Assembly: GCA_016927185.1 (NCBI GenBank)
Contig: JAFGND010000025.1
Span: forward strand, 1 to 64,000
DNA: 64,000 nt
Source: Candidatus Coatesiibacteriota bacterium
GTDB lineage: Bacteria; JAFGND01
Direction of reading: 5' to 3'
Below are positions 17,572 through 25,980 of the stretch, piece after piece (the stretch's first letter is position 1; every line of letters begins with the position of its first letter). The notes beneath the pieces were generated by a model. It was not told the origin of the DNA and made no database searches. It worked only from the letters and a program-made list of their open reading frames with translations. A program made the translations under genes and the position numbers.

Positions 17572-18735
17572 TTATTCAAGCAATTTGTCTGGTAAAATGA
17601 AATCCTGCAAGGTTTCTTGAAAATATCTATCAGTCATGCTTGCAATGAAGTCTCTTACAATCATGGGATAACTGTTATTTTTCATGTAATCAGTGGATCT
17701 TCCTTTCAGGAAATGCTTGAATATCTTGCTATCTTTCCTGTGTTCACTGAGATCTTCAAGGAAAACCTCAAACATTATTTTGAAACCTCTCCCAATCTTT
17801 ACCTTGGATCTTTTTATATTTGAATGGCTGTATATGAATTCATAATTAAAATCTTTCAGTTTTCTTAGCTCTTCTGAAATATCTTCTTCAAAGGAAATGG
17901 AGTTTTTACCGTAACTGCTTATAACCAGTGATTTTACAAGAGTGTCAATTATACGGGAATTTCTATCACCAAGTTTTATATAACAAGATTGCGGTATTGC
18001 CTCTCTTTCAATCAAACCTGCTCTTATTGCATCCTCTATATCCTTTCCTATATAAGCAATAGTATCCGAAAACCTTACAACACATCCTTCGAGCGTTGAT
18101 GGAGTACATGTTATCTTTTCTCCTTCTGTCTTGAGTCTTGCATATTCCTGCAAATCTTTTTCAGTTTTATTCCTGTCTGGTTCAAGCACTTGATTATGAA
18201 CTTCTCCATCATGACTGACAATTCCATCTCTTACCTGAAAAGTCAGATTCATTCCTTTGCCTTTATTAGAGACATGATCAACTATATGAAGACCATGAAC
18301 ATTATGATGAAATTCACCTATTCCATTCTCCTTGCATAGTTCTGACAGGAAGTATTCGCCATCATGACCGAAAGGTGTATGTCCGAGATCATGCGATAAT
18401 GCAATTGCTTCAATAAGATCAAGATTCAATCCAAGCAGTTTGCCTATTGTTCTTGATATCTGGGAAACATATGTAGTATGCAATGAACGGGTTGCAATAT
18501 CCTCATCAAGTATATTGGCAAAATAGAAAACCTGGGTTTTCCCCTGATATCTTCTGTATGCTCCACTGTAAAGAATTCTGTCCCTGTCTTGAGCAAAAGG
18601 AGTTCTTGTAAGCTCAATAGCTTCTTCTGTTAATCTCCACGCCTCTTTGTTCCTTGTTGCATAAGGGCTAAGCTGTGATTCTTCCCTTTCCTCTATTTCT
18701 TTCATTAACTTACCTAATATTTCAAATTCCTTCAT
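17572..18735 (-). CDS. dgt: dGTP triphosphohydrolase-like HD protein
   Basis: A 387-residue HD-domain phosphohydrolase of the dGTPase family, which splits dNTPs to nucleoside and triphosphate and so controls dNTP pools. The metal ligands are visible: H86 in RSLHTTYVSQ, H115-D116 in LSHDLGHTPFGHDGE with H119 and H124, and a distal Asp in VVRFSDTIAYIGKDIEDA. The N-terminal RNKEAWRL and RYQGKTQVF segments are typical. AGGAG precedes the ATG. It is the second gene of a three-gene run behind the ankyrin lipoprotein. Confidence 0.93.
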   Translation of the reverse strand: MKEFEILGKLMKEIEEREESQLSPYATRNKEAWRLTEEAIELTRTPFAQDRDRILYSGAYRRYQGKTQVFYFANILDEDIATRSLHTTYVSQISRTIGKLLGLNLDLIEAIALSHDLGHTPFGHDGEYFLSELCKENGIGEFHHNVHGLHIVDHVSNKGKGMNLTFQVRDGIVSHDGEVHNQVLEPDRNKTEKDLQEYARLKTEGEKITCTPSTLEGCVVRFSDTIAYIGKDIEDAIRAGLIEREAIPQSCYIKLGDRNSRIIDTLVKSLVISSYGKNSISFEEDISEELRKLKDFNYEFIYSHSNIKRSKVKIGRGFKIMFEVFLEDLSEHRKDSKIFKHFLKGRSTDYMKNNSYPMIVRDFIASMTDRYFQETLQDFILPDKLLE

Positions 18736-18749
18736 ACTCTTCTCCTGTT

Positions 18750-19283
18750 TTATCTTTCCTTAGCTCCTGCTTTGCGAAGAATTACAGCTATTTCAGGATT
18801 TTCTTCTTCATCAACCATATCAAGAACTGATATTCCGTCGGAGTCTTTTGCGTTGACATTTGCTCCCTTGCTTATCAGGAATTTAACTAAATCCTTCTTG
18901 CCATAAAGTACTGCTATTATCAGGGGAGTCTCTCCATTCTCATTTTTTTCCTCTATATCAACGCCTTTCTCAAGCAAGAGATTTACCATATCAATATTAC
19001 CCATTTCACAGGCAAGATGTACTGGTGTCCTGAATTCATCGTCGGCTTTTTTTACATCTTCACCTTCTTTAATTGATAGTCTTGCTTTCTTAAGGTCATT
19101 TGATTTTATTGCTTCATGAAGTTTGCTTGTTCCTGAAACATCTTTGGTTTTCGAAGTATCCACCGAGTTGTCTTTGTTTGTTTCCTCAATATCTTCATTT
19201 ATATTACTTTTTCTCGTTTTTGTTCCGCAGTTAATGCTGAATATTAGAATGAGTGATAATATTATATAGATAGGCAATTTCAT
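18750..19283 (-). CDS. Ankyrin-repeat probable lipoprotein
   Basis: About 177 residues from the ATG at 19283, which has GGAGG four to five bases upstream; a start seven codons earlier is open but lacks a site. A signal sequence MKLPIYIILSLILIFSINC ends at a Cys in a somewhat atypical lipobox. A charged spacer precedes three ankyrin repeats (DEFRTPVHLACEMGNIDMVN, NGETPLIIAVLYGKKDLVKF, and DSDGISVLDMVDEEENPEI). Ankyrin repeats mediate protein contacts; exported single-domain versions often act as inhibitors or chaperones for secreted enzymes, which is only a guess here. Confidence 0.85.
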   Translation of the reverse strand: MKLPIYIILSLILIFSINCGTKTRKSNINEDIEETNKDNSVDTSKTKDVSGTSKLHEAIKSNDLKKARLSIKEGEDVKKADDEFRTPVHLACEMGNIDMVNLLLEKGVDIEEKNENGETPLIIAVLYGKKDLVKFLISKGANVNAKDSDGISVLDMVDEEENPEIAVILRKAGAKER

Positions 19284-19440
19284 TTGTCCTCCAGTTTTCA
19301 GCATGAATCTGAAATCTGACTGTTTAAGTCAATTATTTATATACAATTAGTTTGTTTGTAATAAACTATCATATTGTAAAACATGATTGACAAAATAACT
19401 TGTTATTTAGAGCATCAAGAAATCTAATTTAGGAGGTTAA

Positions 19441-20124
19441 ATGAAAAAGGCAATAATATCAGTTTTTTTATCATTGATACTTGTTTTATCAATGTTTTCA
19501 TGTGGTGATGATGATGATGATGGAGACAATACTGGAACAGGATCGGGAACTGCCGAAAACTGGATACCTCTCGCTAATGGTAATAAATGGACGCTTGAAG
19601 GTTCAGTAACTGATAACAGTATTAAAACGACTGTTACATCTGTCACCACCATAATTGGTGATACAACCTTTGCTGATAAAGGTTCTGTGAAATATGGAGA
19701 AAGAAGCAATCATATTGTATCAGTAAGGGAGATGATTAATGATACAATATCAGATACAACAGAGGTTTTCAGGATTTATGCTTCAAAGACAGATGATTAT
19801 TATGAATTCGGATTTGTTGATACAACTGATGAAATTCACTGGGTAAGAATTATTAAATTACCAGCCAAGGTTGATGACAACTGGCAATCAGATCCTGATG
19901 ATAATACTTCGCATGCCCAGACTATGAGATTTGAAGATATATCAACTCCAAAAGGCGACTTCAAGGGATGTGTTGTAATAGATAATTATTACAAGAATCA
20001 GTATAATGAATATACTTCACCTACAACATGGTACTCAAAGGATATTGGAACAGTAAGGACTCAATTCGAGATAAGGGATGATCTTCCAATTATCCTTGAT
20101 CTTATCGATTATAAATTGTATTAA
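19441..20124 (+). CDS. Secreted lipoprotein, paralogue of the one at 1970-2707
   Basis: A 227-residue protein behind a strong AGGAGG (19431-19436). The signal peptide ends MFSCGDDDDD, giving a lipidation Cys and then an acidic run, a Gly/Thr linker and the NWIPLANGNKW domain. The matching blocks with the 245-residue protein near the left end (linker, NWIPL, DDN/DPDD segment before T..R.E, TWY.KDIG.V, DLIDYKLY end) show common descent. The function is unknown; outward-facing on a membrane is likely. A TTGACA at 19387-19392 lies 54 bases upstream but without a clear -10 at normal spacing. Confidence 0.8.
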   Translation: MKKAIISVFLSLILVLSMFSCGDDDDDGDNTGTGSGTAENWIPLANGNKWTLEGSVTDNSIKTTVTSVTTIIGDTTFADKGSVKYGERSNHIVSVREMINDTISDTTEVFRIYASKTDDYYEFGFVDTTDEIHWVRIIKLPAKVDDNWQSDPDDNTSHAQTMRFEDISTPKGDFKGCVVIDNYYKNQYNEYTSPTTWYSKDIGTVRTQFEIRDDLPIILDLIDYKLY

Positions 20125-20132
20125 AAATTCAT

Positions 20133-20157
20133 AGGAGAGAGCTTCATGCTTTCTCCT
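20133..20157. terminator. Hairpin between convergent lipoprotein and EcsC genes
   Basis: A ten-pair stem with one G-U (AGGAGAGAGC at 20133-20142, GCTTTCTCCT at 20148-20157), loop TTCAT. It overlaps the EcsC stop codon. On the minus strand it is followed by ATTTTTAA, so it is the likely terminator of the EcsC gene; the plus side has no U tract. Confidence 0.6.
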
Positions 20158-20989
20158 GCGCATCGTCTGTGCTTATTTTCTTTATATCAATTTTTCTGTT
20201 TTCCTGAAGCCATTTTTCCTGAAACGAGCGTCTTGCTGCATTACTTATCTCTTTAATAAACCAGTAATTGGAGGAACCTCCAACTACTGCACCGATAGCA
20301 GGAATAGCTGCCAGGAGTTTTCTTTTGGTTAGATTAAGTCCTATCTGCTGGGCAAGTTTTCTGATAGTGATGTAAGCTGTTTCCTTGGAAAGGGTTTTAA
20401 GAGTAATTAGTGCAGCAGTTTTTTCCTCTACAGTATTTGCACCAGCAGCAGAGAGAATGGAGAATACAAATTGCTTGTCTTGCTCAGTTTTTGCCTCGAA
20501 ACCATAGCATAAGCCTATCCTGTGAATAGTCCTGAGGGCAAGAATAAGTATGGAAGGAACATCTATTCCGATCCCGACGAAACCAGTTGCTCCTGTTGAT
20601 GCTCCTTCAAGTGTAGCAATACCAATTGCCCATTTATGGACATCATCAGCCAGTTTGTCACAGGTTTCAAGATTCATGTGTTGCAGTTCCTCTATATTTT
20701 TAACGCCAGCCTTTCTTTTAATAACTTTGCTTCTAGCCAGCCATTTTGAGGAAGCATATCCGAAATCAAGAATACCCTTGATTGCTGATTGTGGGATAAT
20801 ACTCTGTACTATTTTTGTGAAGGGTGCAATGATTTCACCTAGCGCCTTGCTGATAACTCCAGGTTCCTCTTTCATCCAGTTATTGATTTCGCTAATCTGC
20901 AATGTTTCATATGGAGTCAAGGATTTCTCACCAGGTCTTATTTCAATTACTTCCACTTCCTCAACTGGCTGTTCCTGTTGGTTTTGCAT
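20144..20989 (-). CDS. EcsC family protein
   Basis: A 281-residue protein matching the EcsC (PF12787) pattern: TGFVGIGIDVPSILILALRTIHRIGLCYG, a Gly/hydrophobic segment for membrane association, then AGANTVEEKTAALITLK and KLLAAIPAIGAVVGGSSNYWFI near the C-terminus. EcsC proteins are peripheral or membrane-inserting, of unsettled biochemical role (named from the Bacillus ecs ABC locus). No ABC transporter is next to it here. The start has GGAAGTG ahead of the ATG. A TTGACA on this strand (21039-21034) lies 45 bases upstream with TAGTTG 16 bases on, a weak promoter. Confidence 0.85.
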   Translation of the reverse strand: MQNQQEQPVEEVEVIEIRPGEKSLTPYETLQISEINNWMKEEPGVISKALGEIIAPFTKIVQSIIPQSAIKGILDFGYASSKWLARSKVIKRKAGVKNIEELQHMNLETCDKLADDVHKWAIGIATLEGASTGATGFVGIGIDVPSILILALRTIHRIGLCYGFEAKTEQDKQFVFSILSAAGANTVEEKTAALITLKTLSKETAYITIRKLAQQIGLNLTKRKLLAAIPAIGAVVGGSSNYWFIKEISNAARRSFQEKWLQENRKIDIKKISTDDAQEKA

Positions 20990-21107
20990 ATCACTTCCTT
21001 GTTTTTCAAAACAACTACCAGATTGCGAATTTTTGTCAAGCTACTCATTGGAAAAGACTTATCCATTCCTCTTGTCAAAAAAAGCTCATTATGGATTGTT
21101 GCCTGTC

Positions 21108-22073
21108 ATGAAAAAGGTTCTCATATTGACAACTGGTGGAACAATCATGATGAGCTATGATCATGAAAGTGGCGTTATACCATCAAAATCAGGTGCAGAA
21201 TTGATAGCAAGTGTTCCCCAGGTTTCCGAATATGCACATGTTGATATTTGTGAATTCATGAATATTCCAAGCCCTCATATTACTCCTGAAAAAATGTTCG
21301 ATTTGGCAAAGGAAGTAGACAGGCAGATAAAATATTATGACGGGATAATCATTACCCATGGAACTGATACTCTTGAAGAAACTGCATACATGCTTGATCT
21401 GGTTTGCTCAAGCAGCAAGCCGATTGTATTCACAGCTGCAATGAGATCTAATGATGATATCGGAGTAGACGGGCCGAGAAACCTGCTTTCATCAGTAAGA
21501 ACAGTTTGCAGTCCATCAGCAATTGGCAAGGGTGTAATGGTAGTTCTGAATGATACCATATTTGGAGCAAGAGAAGTTACCAAGACTTGTACAAATAATG
21601 TTGCTGCCTTTGAAAGTCCGCAATATGGCCATCTTGGAGTGGTAGATGAAGACAGGATAGTTTTCTACAGGGAAAGTACGGTCAGAGACAGGATAATCAC
21701 TGATTCAATTGATTCAAGAGTAGAGCTAATAAAAATGACAGCAGGAAGTGATTCCAAATTTTTCCATACCTGTATAGATGCTGGCATGAAAGGTATTGTT
21801 GTTGAAGCACTTGGAAGAGGTAATATCCCTCCATCTGCAATCGAGGGAGTTAAGAAAGCACTTGATGCTAAATTGATAATTATAATGGTATCAAGAACTT
21901 ATAATGGAAGAGTGCTGGATGTATATGGTTATGAGGGTGGGGGGAAAAAACTGAAAGAGATGGGTGTTATCATGGGAGGAGATTTGAGAGGTCCGAAAGC
22001 AAGGATAAAATTAATGGTTCTTTTAGGCAAGAACGCTTCACGAGAAGAAATAATTTCTACATTTGATGATTAA
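21108..22073 (+). CDS. ansA: L-asparaginase
   Basis: About 321 residues from the ATG at 21108. A longer open frame extends upstream across the antisense of the EcsC gene but has no homology and is rejected. The catalytic motifs of the asparaginase/glutaminase family are present: TTGGTI (8-13, nucleophile Thr12) and HGTDTLEET (84-92, Thr86 and Asp87), with FTAAMRSNDDIGVDGPRNLL downstream. No signal peptide, so it is a cytoplasmic type I-like enzyme converting asparagine to aspartate and ammonia. It precedes the phosphofructokinase gene by 17 bases and is likely co-transcribed. Confidence 0.92.
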   Translation: MKKVLILTTGGTIMMSYDHESGVIPSKSGAELIASVPQVSEYAHVDICEFMNIPSPHITPEKMFDLAKEVDRQIKYYDGIIITHGTDTLEETAYMLDLVCSSSKPIVFTAAMRSNDDIGVDGPRNLLSSVRTVCSPSAIGKGVMVVLNDTIFGAREVTKTCTNNVAAFESPQYGHLGVVDEDRIVFYRESTVRDRIITDSIDSRVELIKMTAGSDSKFFHTCIDAGMKGIVVEALGRGNIPPSAIEGVKKALDAKLIIIMVSRTYNGRVLDVYGYEGGGKKLKEMGVIMGGDLRGPKARIKLMVLLGKNASREEIISTFDD

Positions 22074-22090
22074 ATCAAAGGAGGTAAATA

Positions 22091-23236
22091 ATGAAACTAG
22101 GAATCTTGACTGGGGGAGGAGATGTTCCTGGACTTAATCCATGTATCAAAGCAGCTGTTGTTCGTGCTCTAGAATCACATATGGATGTAATAGGTTTCAG
22201 GAGAGGCTGGGCTGGACTTCTGAATATTAATCCAGAAAATCCTGATTCTATTCCTGAGAACAGTTTCCCGCTTGTTCAGAACACAGTCAGGAAAATAGAT
22301 AGAACAGGGGGAACTTTTCTTCATACATCTCGAACAAATCCCCAGAATGTAAATCCAAGAGAGACACCTGAATTTCTTGAACCCGCAAACATTGGGGAAA
22401 CAAAGGATTTTACAAAACATATATTAAAGAATCTGGAATATATGGGAATAGATGTTCTGATAGCAATAGGGGGAGATGATACGCTTTCATATGCAGTAAG
22501 ATTGAATAATGAAGGTTTTCCAATTGTTGGAATTCCCAAAACAATGGATAATGATGTTTTTGGAACTGATTATTGCATTGGATTTTCTACTGCAGTTACC
22601 CGTTCAGTTGAAATGATTACTGCCTTGAGAACTTCTGCAGGTTCTCATGAAAGAATAGCAATCATTGAATTGTTCGGGAGAAATTCTGGTGAGACAAGCC
22701 TTATAAGTGCTTATCTTGCTGATGTAAACAGGGCGATAATTTCTGAAGTCCCATTTGATCCGGAAAAACTTGCTAATTTCCTGAAAGAGGATTATGACAG
22801 TAATCCAAGCCATTATGCAATAATGACAATAAGCGAGGGAGCAAGTTTTCTTGGGGGAACAGTAATTGAAGAAGGTGAACCAGATGCCTACGGTCACAAG
22901 AAACTGGGTGGAATTGGCAAAATGACATCCGAAATCATCAGAAAAATTACGAAGAAAGGGATCATTTACCAGACACTTGCCTATCTCATGAGATCAGGAG
23001 CACCAGACTCACTTGACAGGATGGTTGCAAAAAGCTTTGGAACAATGGCTATTGAAATGGCTTTGAAAGGAAGAACTGGCAAGATGGTAGCACTTCAGGA
23101 TGGGAAGTATACCGCTATCTCACTAGAGACAATACAAATGGGTGAGAAAAGGGTAGATGTCAGGGAATTCTATGATATAGACAATTACAGACCATTCATA
23201 ACAACAATGTTTGGAAAACCGATGTTTCTTTATTGA
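22091..23236 (+). CDS. pfp: 6-phosphofructokinase, pyrophosphate-type signature
   Basis: A 381-residue PfkA-family enzyme phosphorylating fructose 6-phosphate. The start motif [13 protein letters not shown] is followed by GGDD (127-130) and PKTMDND (149-155). In ATP enzymes these are GGDGS and PGTIDND. The Asp and Lys substitutions are the ones that exclude ATP and select pyrophosphate, so a reversible PPi-PFK is inferred. AAAGGAGG precedes the ATG. A clean terminator follows seven bases after the stop. Confidence 0.93.
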   Translation: MKLGILTGGGDVPGLNPCIKAAVVRALESHMDVIGFRRGWAGLLNINPENPDSIPENSFPLVQNTVRKIDRTGGTFLHTSRTNPQNVNPRETPEFLEPANIGETKDFTKHILKNLEYMGIDVLIAIGGDDTLSYAVRLNNEGFPIVGIPKTMDNDVFGTDYCIGFSTAVTRSVEMITALRTSAGSHERIAIIELFGRNSGETSLISAYLADVNRAIISEVPFDPEKLANFLKEDYDSNPSHYAIMTISEGASFLGGTVIEEGEPDAYGHKKLGGIGKMTSEIIRKITKKGIIYQTLAYLMRSGAPDSLDRMVAKSFGTMAIEMALKGRTGKMVALQDGKYTAISLETIQMGEKRVDVREFYDIDNYRPFITTMFGKPMFLY

Positions 23237-23242
23237 AACAAA

Positions 23243-23269
23243 AAAGCCGAATAACTAAAATTCGGCTTT
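23243..23269. terminator. Bidirectional intrinsic terminator after pfp
   Basis: A perfect ten-pair stem (AAAGCCGAAT at 23243-23252, ATTCGGCTTT at 23260-23269) with a seven-base loop. A-rich flank on the left and TCTCTATTT on the right let it act in both directions between pfp and the minus-strand gene ending at 23287. Confidence 0.9.
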
Positions 23270-23286
23270 CTCTATTTCCTTTAATT

Positions 23287-23712
23287 TTACTTAACCAGAA
23301 ATGTCATACTGTCAAGTTTTGCATTATTAATATAGATAGTAACAGACCAGTAGCCAATTTTCATTGGAGCAGAACCTGTTCTAAAAACTTTTGAGAATGC
23401 AACATCTTGAGTTCCATCCATTTCCACTTTCAAGTCAAGCACTGGTGACCAGTTGTTGCCTGATGCTTGTGACCAGACAAAGCGAATTATTGTTCCCTTT
23501 GGTAGTGGTTTGACCCACGTCACTCTGCAGTTTAACAATCCAGTGAAATACTGTCCGATATGCCTCGAAGGATTATCAACTATACCTTCCTGATGTCCCA
23601 GTCCCAATTCTATTTTTACTGGGAAGGTTTCCGCCTGAGTCAAGGCATTCAAAGGCATTGCCATCATCAGCAAGCCTAAAAGAATTGTGATCATAGTAAC
23701 TTTTTTTAACAT
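23287..23712 (-). CDS. Small secreted beta-rich protein, paralogue of its upstream neighbour
   Basis: A 141-residue protein with signal peptide MLKKVTMITILLGLLMMAMPLNA. The mature domain (KIELGLGHQEGI, CRVTWVKPLPKGTIIRFVWSQ, VEMDGTQDVAFSKVFRTG, SVTIYINNAKL, TFLVK) matches block for block the domain of the next gene upstream. The single conserved Cys lies in CRVTW. The family is not recognised; the pattern resembles a small extracellular beta-sandwich. It lacks the lipobox and Pro-Thr linker of its paralogue, so one copy is freely periplasmic or secreted and the other anchored. Confidence 0.75.
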   Translation of the reverse strand: MLKKVTMITILLGLLMMAMPLNALTQAETFPVKIELGLGHQEGIVDNPSRHIGQYFTGLLNCRVTWVKPLPKGTIIRFVWSQASGNNWSPVLDLKVEMDGTQDVAFSKVFRTGSAPMKIGYWSVTIYINNAKLDSMTFLVK

Positions 23713-23725
23713 TTCTACTCCTTGA

Positions 23726-24244
23726 TTATTTAACAGTAAAGAAAACTTCTTTAACGAGCTTATCGTTTTCGAAAACTGTAACCTTGCATTCGCCTCCTGC
23801 TATGGGACCTGTTCCCTGTCTGTATATTCTTGAATAAGCAACATCCTGTGTTCCGTCAAGCATGACAGTAGGTGGAGCCAGCAATCTTACCCAGCTTCCT
23901 CCAGAATTTCTTGTCCATTCGAATTTGATGACTGTGCCTTTTGGAAGAGGAGAAGACCATGTTACTCTGCATATAGCATCTCCAACGAAATATTTAGAAA
24001 TTACTGTCGTATAATTACGGATTGTTCCCTGGTTTCCCAAGCCGAACTCCACTTTCTTTGGTTGATGAACATCTGCAGATGGTGTTGGTGTTGGTGTTGG
24101 AGTAGGTGTTGGTGTTGGAGTAGGTGTTGGTTGAGGAGTATCCTTTTTCCCGAACATATCCGTGCACTGGCAAGCTACAGCTGCCAGAAATAGAATCAAT
24201 GAAATTACAACTACAATTAATCTTATCTGCTTATGCTTTAGCAT
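23726..24244 (-). CDS. Lipoprotein with Thr-Pro repeat stalk and beta-rich domain
   Basis: About 172 residues from the ATG at 24244, chosen because GAAGGGGG lies just upstream; an open extension of 19 codons has no site. The signal peptide ends with lipobox AVAC, then a stalk of alternating Thr-Pro (about ten repeats), then the same domain as the downstream gene: FGLGNQGTI, CRVTWSSPLPKGTVIKFEWTR, LDGTQDVAYSRIYRQG, FFTVK. The stalk would hold the domain off the membrane. It precedes its paralogue by 13 bases. The domain has no recognised name. Confidence 0.75.
   Translation of the reverse strand: MLKHKQIRLIVVVISLILFLAAVACQCTDMFGKKDTPQPTPTPTPTPTPTPTPTPSADVHQPKKVEFGLGNQGTIRNYTTVISKYFVGDAICRVTWSSPLPKGTVIKFEWTRNSGGSWVRLLAPPTVMLDGTQDVAYSRIYRQGTGPIAGGECKVTVFENDKLVKEVFFTVK
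24081..24130. repeat. Minisatellite encoding the Thr-Pro stalk
   Basis: Imperfect tandem copies of the hexamers GGTGTT and GGAGTA (plus-strand reading), all in multiples of three bases, encode Thr-Pro on the minus strand. Copy number could change without breaking the frame. Confidence 0.8.
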
Positions 24245-24339
24245 TTTACCCCCTTCTTTTAAGTACATTTTGAATGTGATTTCAATGGTTTTATTAAGCA
24301 ATTATGTCAAGAAAAAATAATATAAATCTTAATATCGCT

Positions 24340-24445
24340 CCCTGGAAATCATGGACTAGCTGAAACCCTCACCCCTCTCCTATGAGGTAGAGAGGGAAGA
24401 TAATATCTCAATAAAAATAGTCATCCTGAACGAAACATTTCTCGC
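24340..24445. repeat. Possible remnants of short interspersed palindromic repeats
   Basis: The stretch holds CCCTCTC/GAGAGGG (24373-24379 with 24390-24396) after ACCCTCACC, and then GTCATCCTGAACGAA, two strings that resemble repeat families I know from many bacterial genomes. A segment here (24341-24364) also partly matches one at 25868-25893 on the other side of the WD40 gene. No coding frame is seen between 24245 and 24478. Confidence 0.35.
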
Positions 24446-24478
24446 CAAGAATTTGATTAAAGGGTTTGATACAATATA

Positions 24479-25675
24479 TTAATCAATCTTCACCAACCTC
24501 TTGCATTCCTTCCCAGACTTAACAATATAAATCCCCTGTTTCCATTTACTTGTATCAATAGAGTGCTTGCCTTTGGCAAGGTTCATAATAAGCTGACCAG
24601 TCAGGGAATAGATAGAAGCAGGGGAGGGGAGAGATAAGGACAAGTGGGTTGAGAATGGGTTGGGATAAGAATAAATCAAGAAAGAAGGTATTGCATTGGA
24701 ACCATCAGCCCTATTAAAACCACTTTTATCTGTTGGATTATAGCAAACTGAATAAACATGATCAGTGTGTCCAGTAAACGTGTCTATGCATGTTCCGTTA
24801 GACAAGCGCCATAATTTAATATTATTATCATACCCTCCAGAGAGTCCATATCCATCATCCTTGCTGAAAATCACACTCAGAATTCCATTTTCATGTCCAT
24901 GCATTGTTCTCATACAAGAACCATCAGATAATCTCCAGTATTTGATGGATTTGTCCCTGTATCCGCTTCCTGATAAAGCATATCTGTTATCATTACTTAT
25001 ATCAACTGAATATACTGCATCTTCATGCTCATTCATTGTTCTTATGCATGTCCCATCTGAAAATCTCCAGTATTTTAAGGTCCTGTCATAACTACCAGAG
25101 AGAATGTAAGTACCATCTGAACTAATAGATACTGATGATACATAATTGGAATGTCCAGTTAAGGTTCTGATGCAAGTTCCATCTGACAATTTCCAGAGTT
25201 TTATTGTATTGTCACAACTTCCTGATGCTGCATAATTACCATCTGGAAAGAATGCAACAGTATTCACCATACTTGCATGTCCTGTCATTGTCCTTATGCA
25301 ACTTCCTGTTGATAAATCCCAGTATTTAACAGTATTGTCCCAGCTTGCAGAAAGAGCTTTTGTTCCATCTGGACTGAATTTAACAGAAAAGACAGAGCTG
25401 GTGTGCCCCTTTAACCTGTTTAAAACGGTTTTTGTTTCCAACTCCCAGTATATTATTACACCTTCCATATCAGCTGAAAGAACATAACAACCATCCGGAC
25501 TTATATCAACACTGCATACTGGCAGGTAATGTTCTCTAAATGTAGCTGTATTAGTTGCTGTTGAAGTATCCCAGTACTTCAAGGTTTTATCCCAGCTGCC
25601 TGAGATCGCGAATCTTTCTGCGTTTAGATTTGCTGCAATAAATATTAACAAGAACAAGAACAATAAATTTTTCAT
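24479..25675 (-). CDS. Secreted WD40 beta-propeller with type IX sorting domain
   Basis: A 398-residue protein with signal peptide MKNLLFLFLLIFIAANLNA and seven or eight WD40 repeats (about 20-310), for example GHTSSVFSVKFSPDGTKALS, GHASMVNTVAFFPDGNYAAS and GHSNYVSSVSISSDGTYILS, each closing in a .KYW or .KLW strand. The tail (SYPNPFSTHLSLSLP to GIYIVKSGKECKRLVKID) is a Por-type C-terminal sorting domain, so the propeller should be exported by the type IX system and attached or released at the surface. AAGGGGAG precedes the ATG. The ligand is unknown. Repeat DNA is near-repetitive, so copy number may vary between strains. Confidence 0.9.
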   Translation of the reverse strand: MKNLLFLFLLIFIAANLNAERFAISGSWDKTLKYWDTSTATNTATFREHYLPVCSVDISPDGCYVLSADMEGVIIYWELETKTVLNRLKGHTSSVFSVKFSPDGTKALSASWDNTVKYWDLSTGSCIRTMTGHASMVNTVAFFPDGNYAASGSCDNTIKLWKLSDGTCIRTLTGHSNYVSSVSISSDGTYILSGSYDRTLKYWRFSDGTCIRTMNEHEDAVYSVDISNDNRYALSGSGYRDKSIKYWRLSDGSCMRTMHGHENGILSVIFSKDDGYGLSGGYDNNIKLWRLSNGTCIDTFTGHTDHVYSVCYNPTDKSGFNRADGSNAIPSFLIYSYPNPFSTHLSLSLPSPASIYSLTGQLIMNLAKGKHSIDTSKWKQGIYIVKSGKECKRLVKID

Positions 25676-25812
25676 AAAAATCTCCCCTTAAAAATTACTT
25701 GATTACTTTGAATTTAATCTTTCTAAGCCTTTGCATTAATTATTATTCACTAATTGTTTTTTTAGCATGGTTTATTAACAATATGAGTTGTTGCATTATG
25801 TTTAATTCAGAA

Positions 25813-25841
25813 ATAGTATGTAAGATGCTATTTTATGTCAA
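25813..25841 (-). promoter_or_regulatory. Probable promoter of the WD40 gene
   Basis: On the minus strand TTGACA (25841-25836), 17 bases, then TACTAT (25818-25813, four of six). Initiation near 25806 would leave a 5' leader of about 130 bases, in which I see no clear riboswitch or gene. Confidence 0.5.
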
Positions 25842-25929
25842 TAGAAAAATCCTTGAGGTTTAATCTAGCCCCTAGACATCATGAACTGAGTCTGTGAGGA
25901 AAATCATTTGTAACAGATCAAAACCAGGA

Positions 25930-25980
25930 CTATAAAAATACTTTATAGATTCTCAAGGAAGCATCCTAAAATAAGAATCT
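25930..25980 (-). terminator. Two stacked hairpins at the end of the large outer-membrane gene
   Basis: AGATTCT/AGAATCT (25980-25974 with 25953-25947) enclose an inner AGGA-TGCT-TCCT. Next on the minus strand comes CTATAAA/TTTATAG (25948-25942 with 25936-25930). The first overlaps the stop codon at 25966. No strong U tract follows, so termination is plausible but not certain. Confidence 0.4.

Noticed and set aside
20550-21107. Long open frame joined to the asparaginase start, extending 186 codons upstream
   Set aside because: It lies antisense to the EcsC gene, has no asparaginase-like content, and the family start motif falls at 21108.
24081-24130. Tandem repeats that resemble a CRISPR array
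   Set aside because: The units are hexamers in frame with a Thr-Pro stalk, without spacers.
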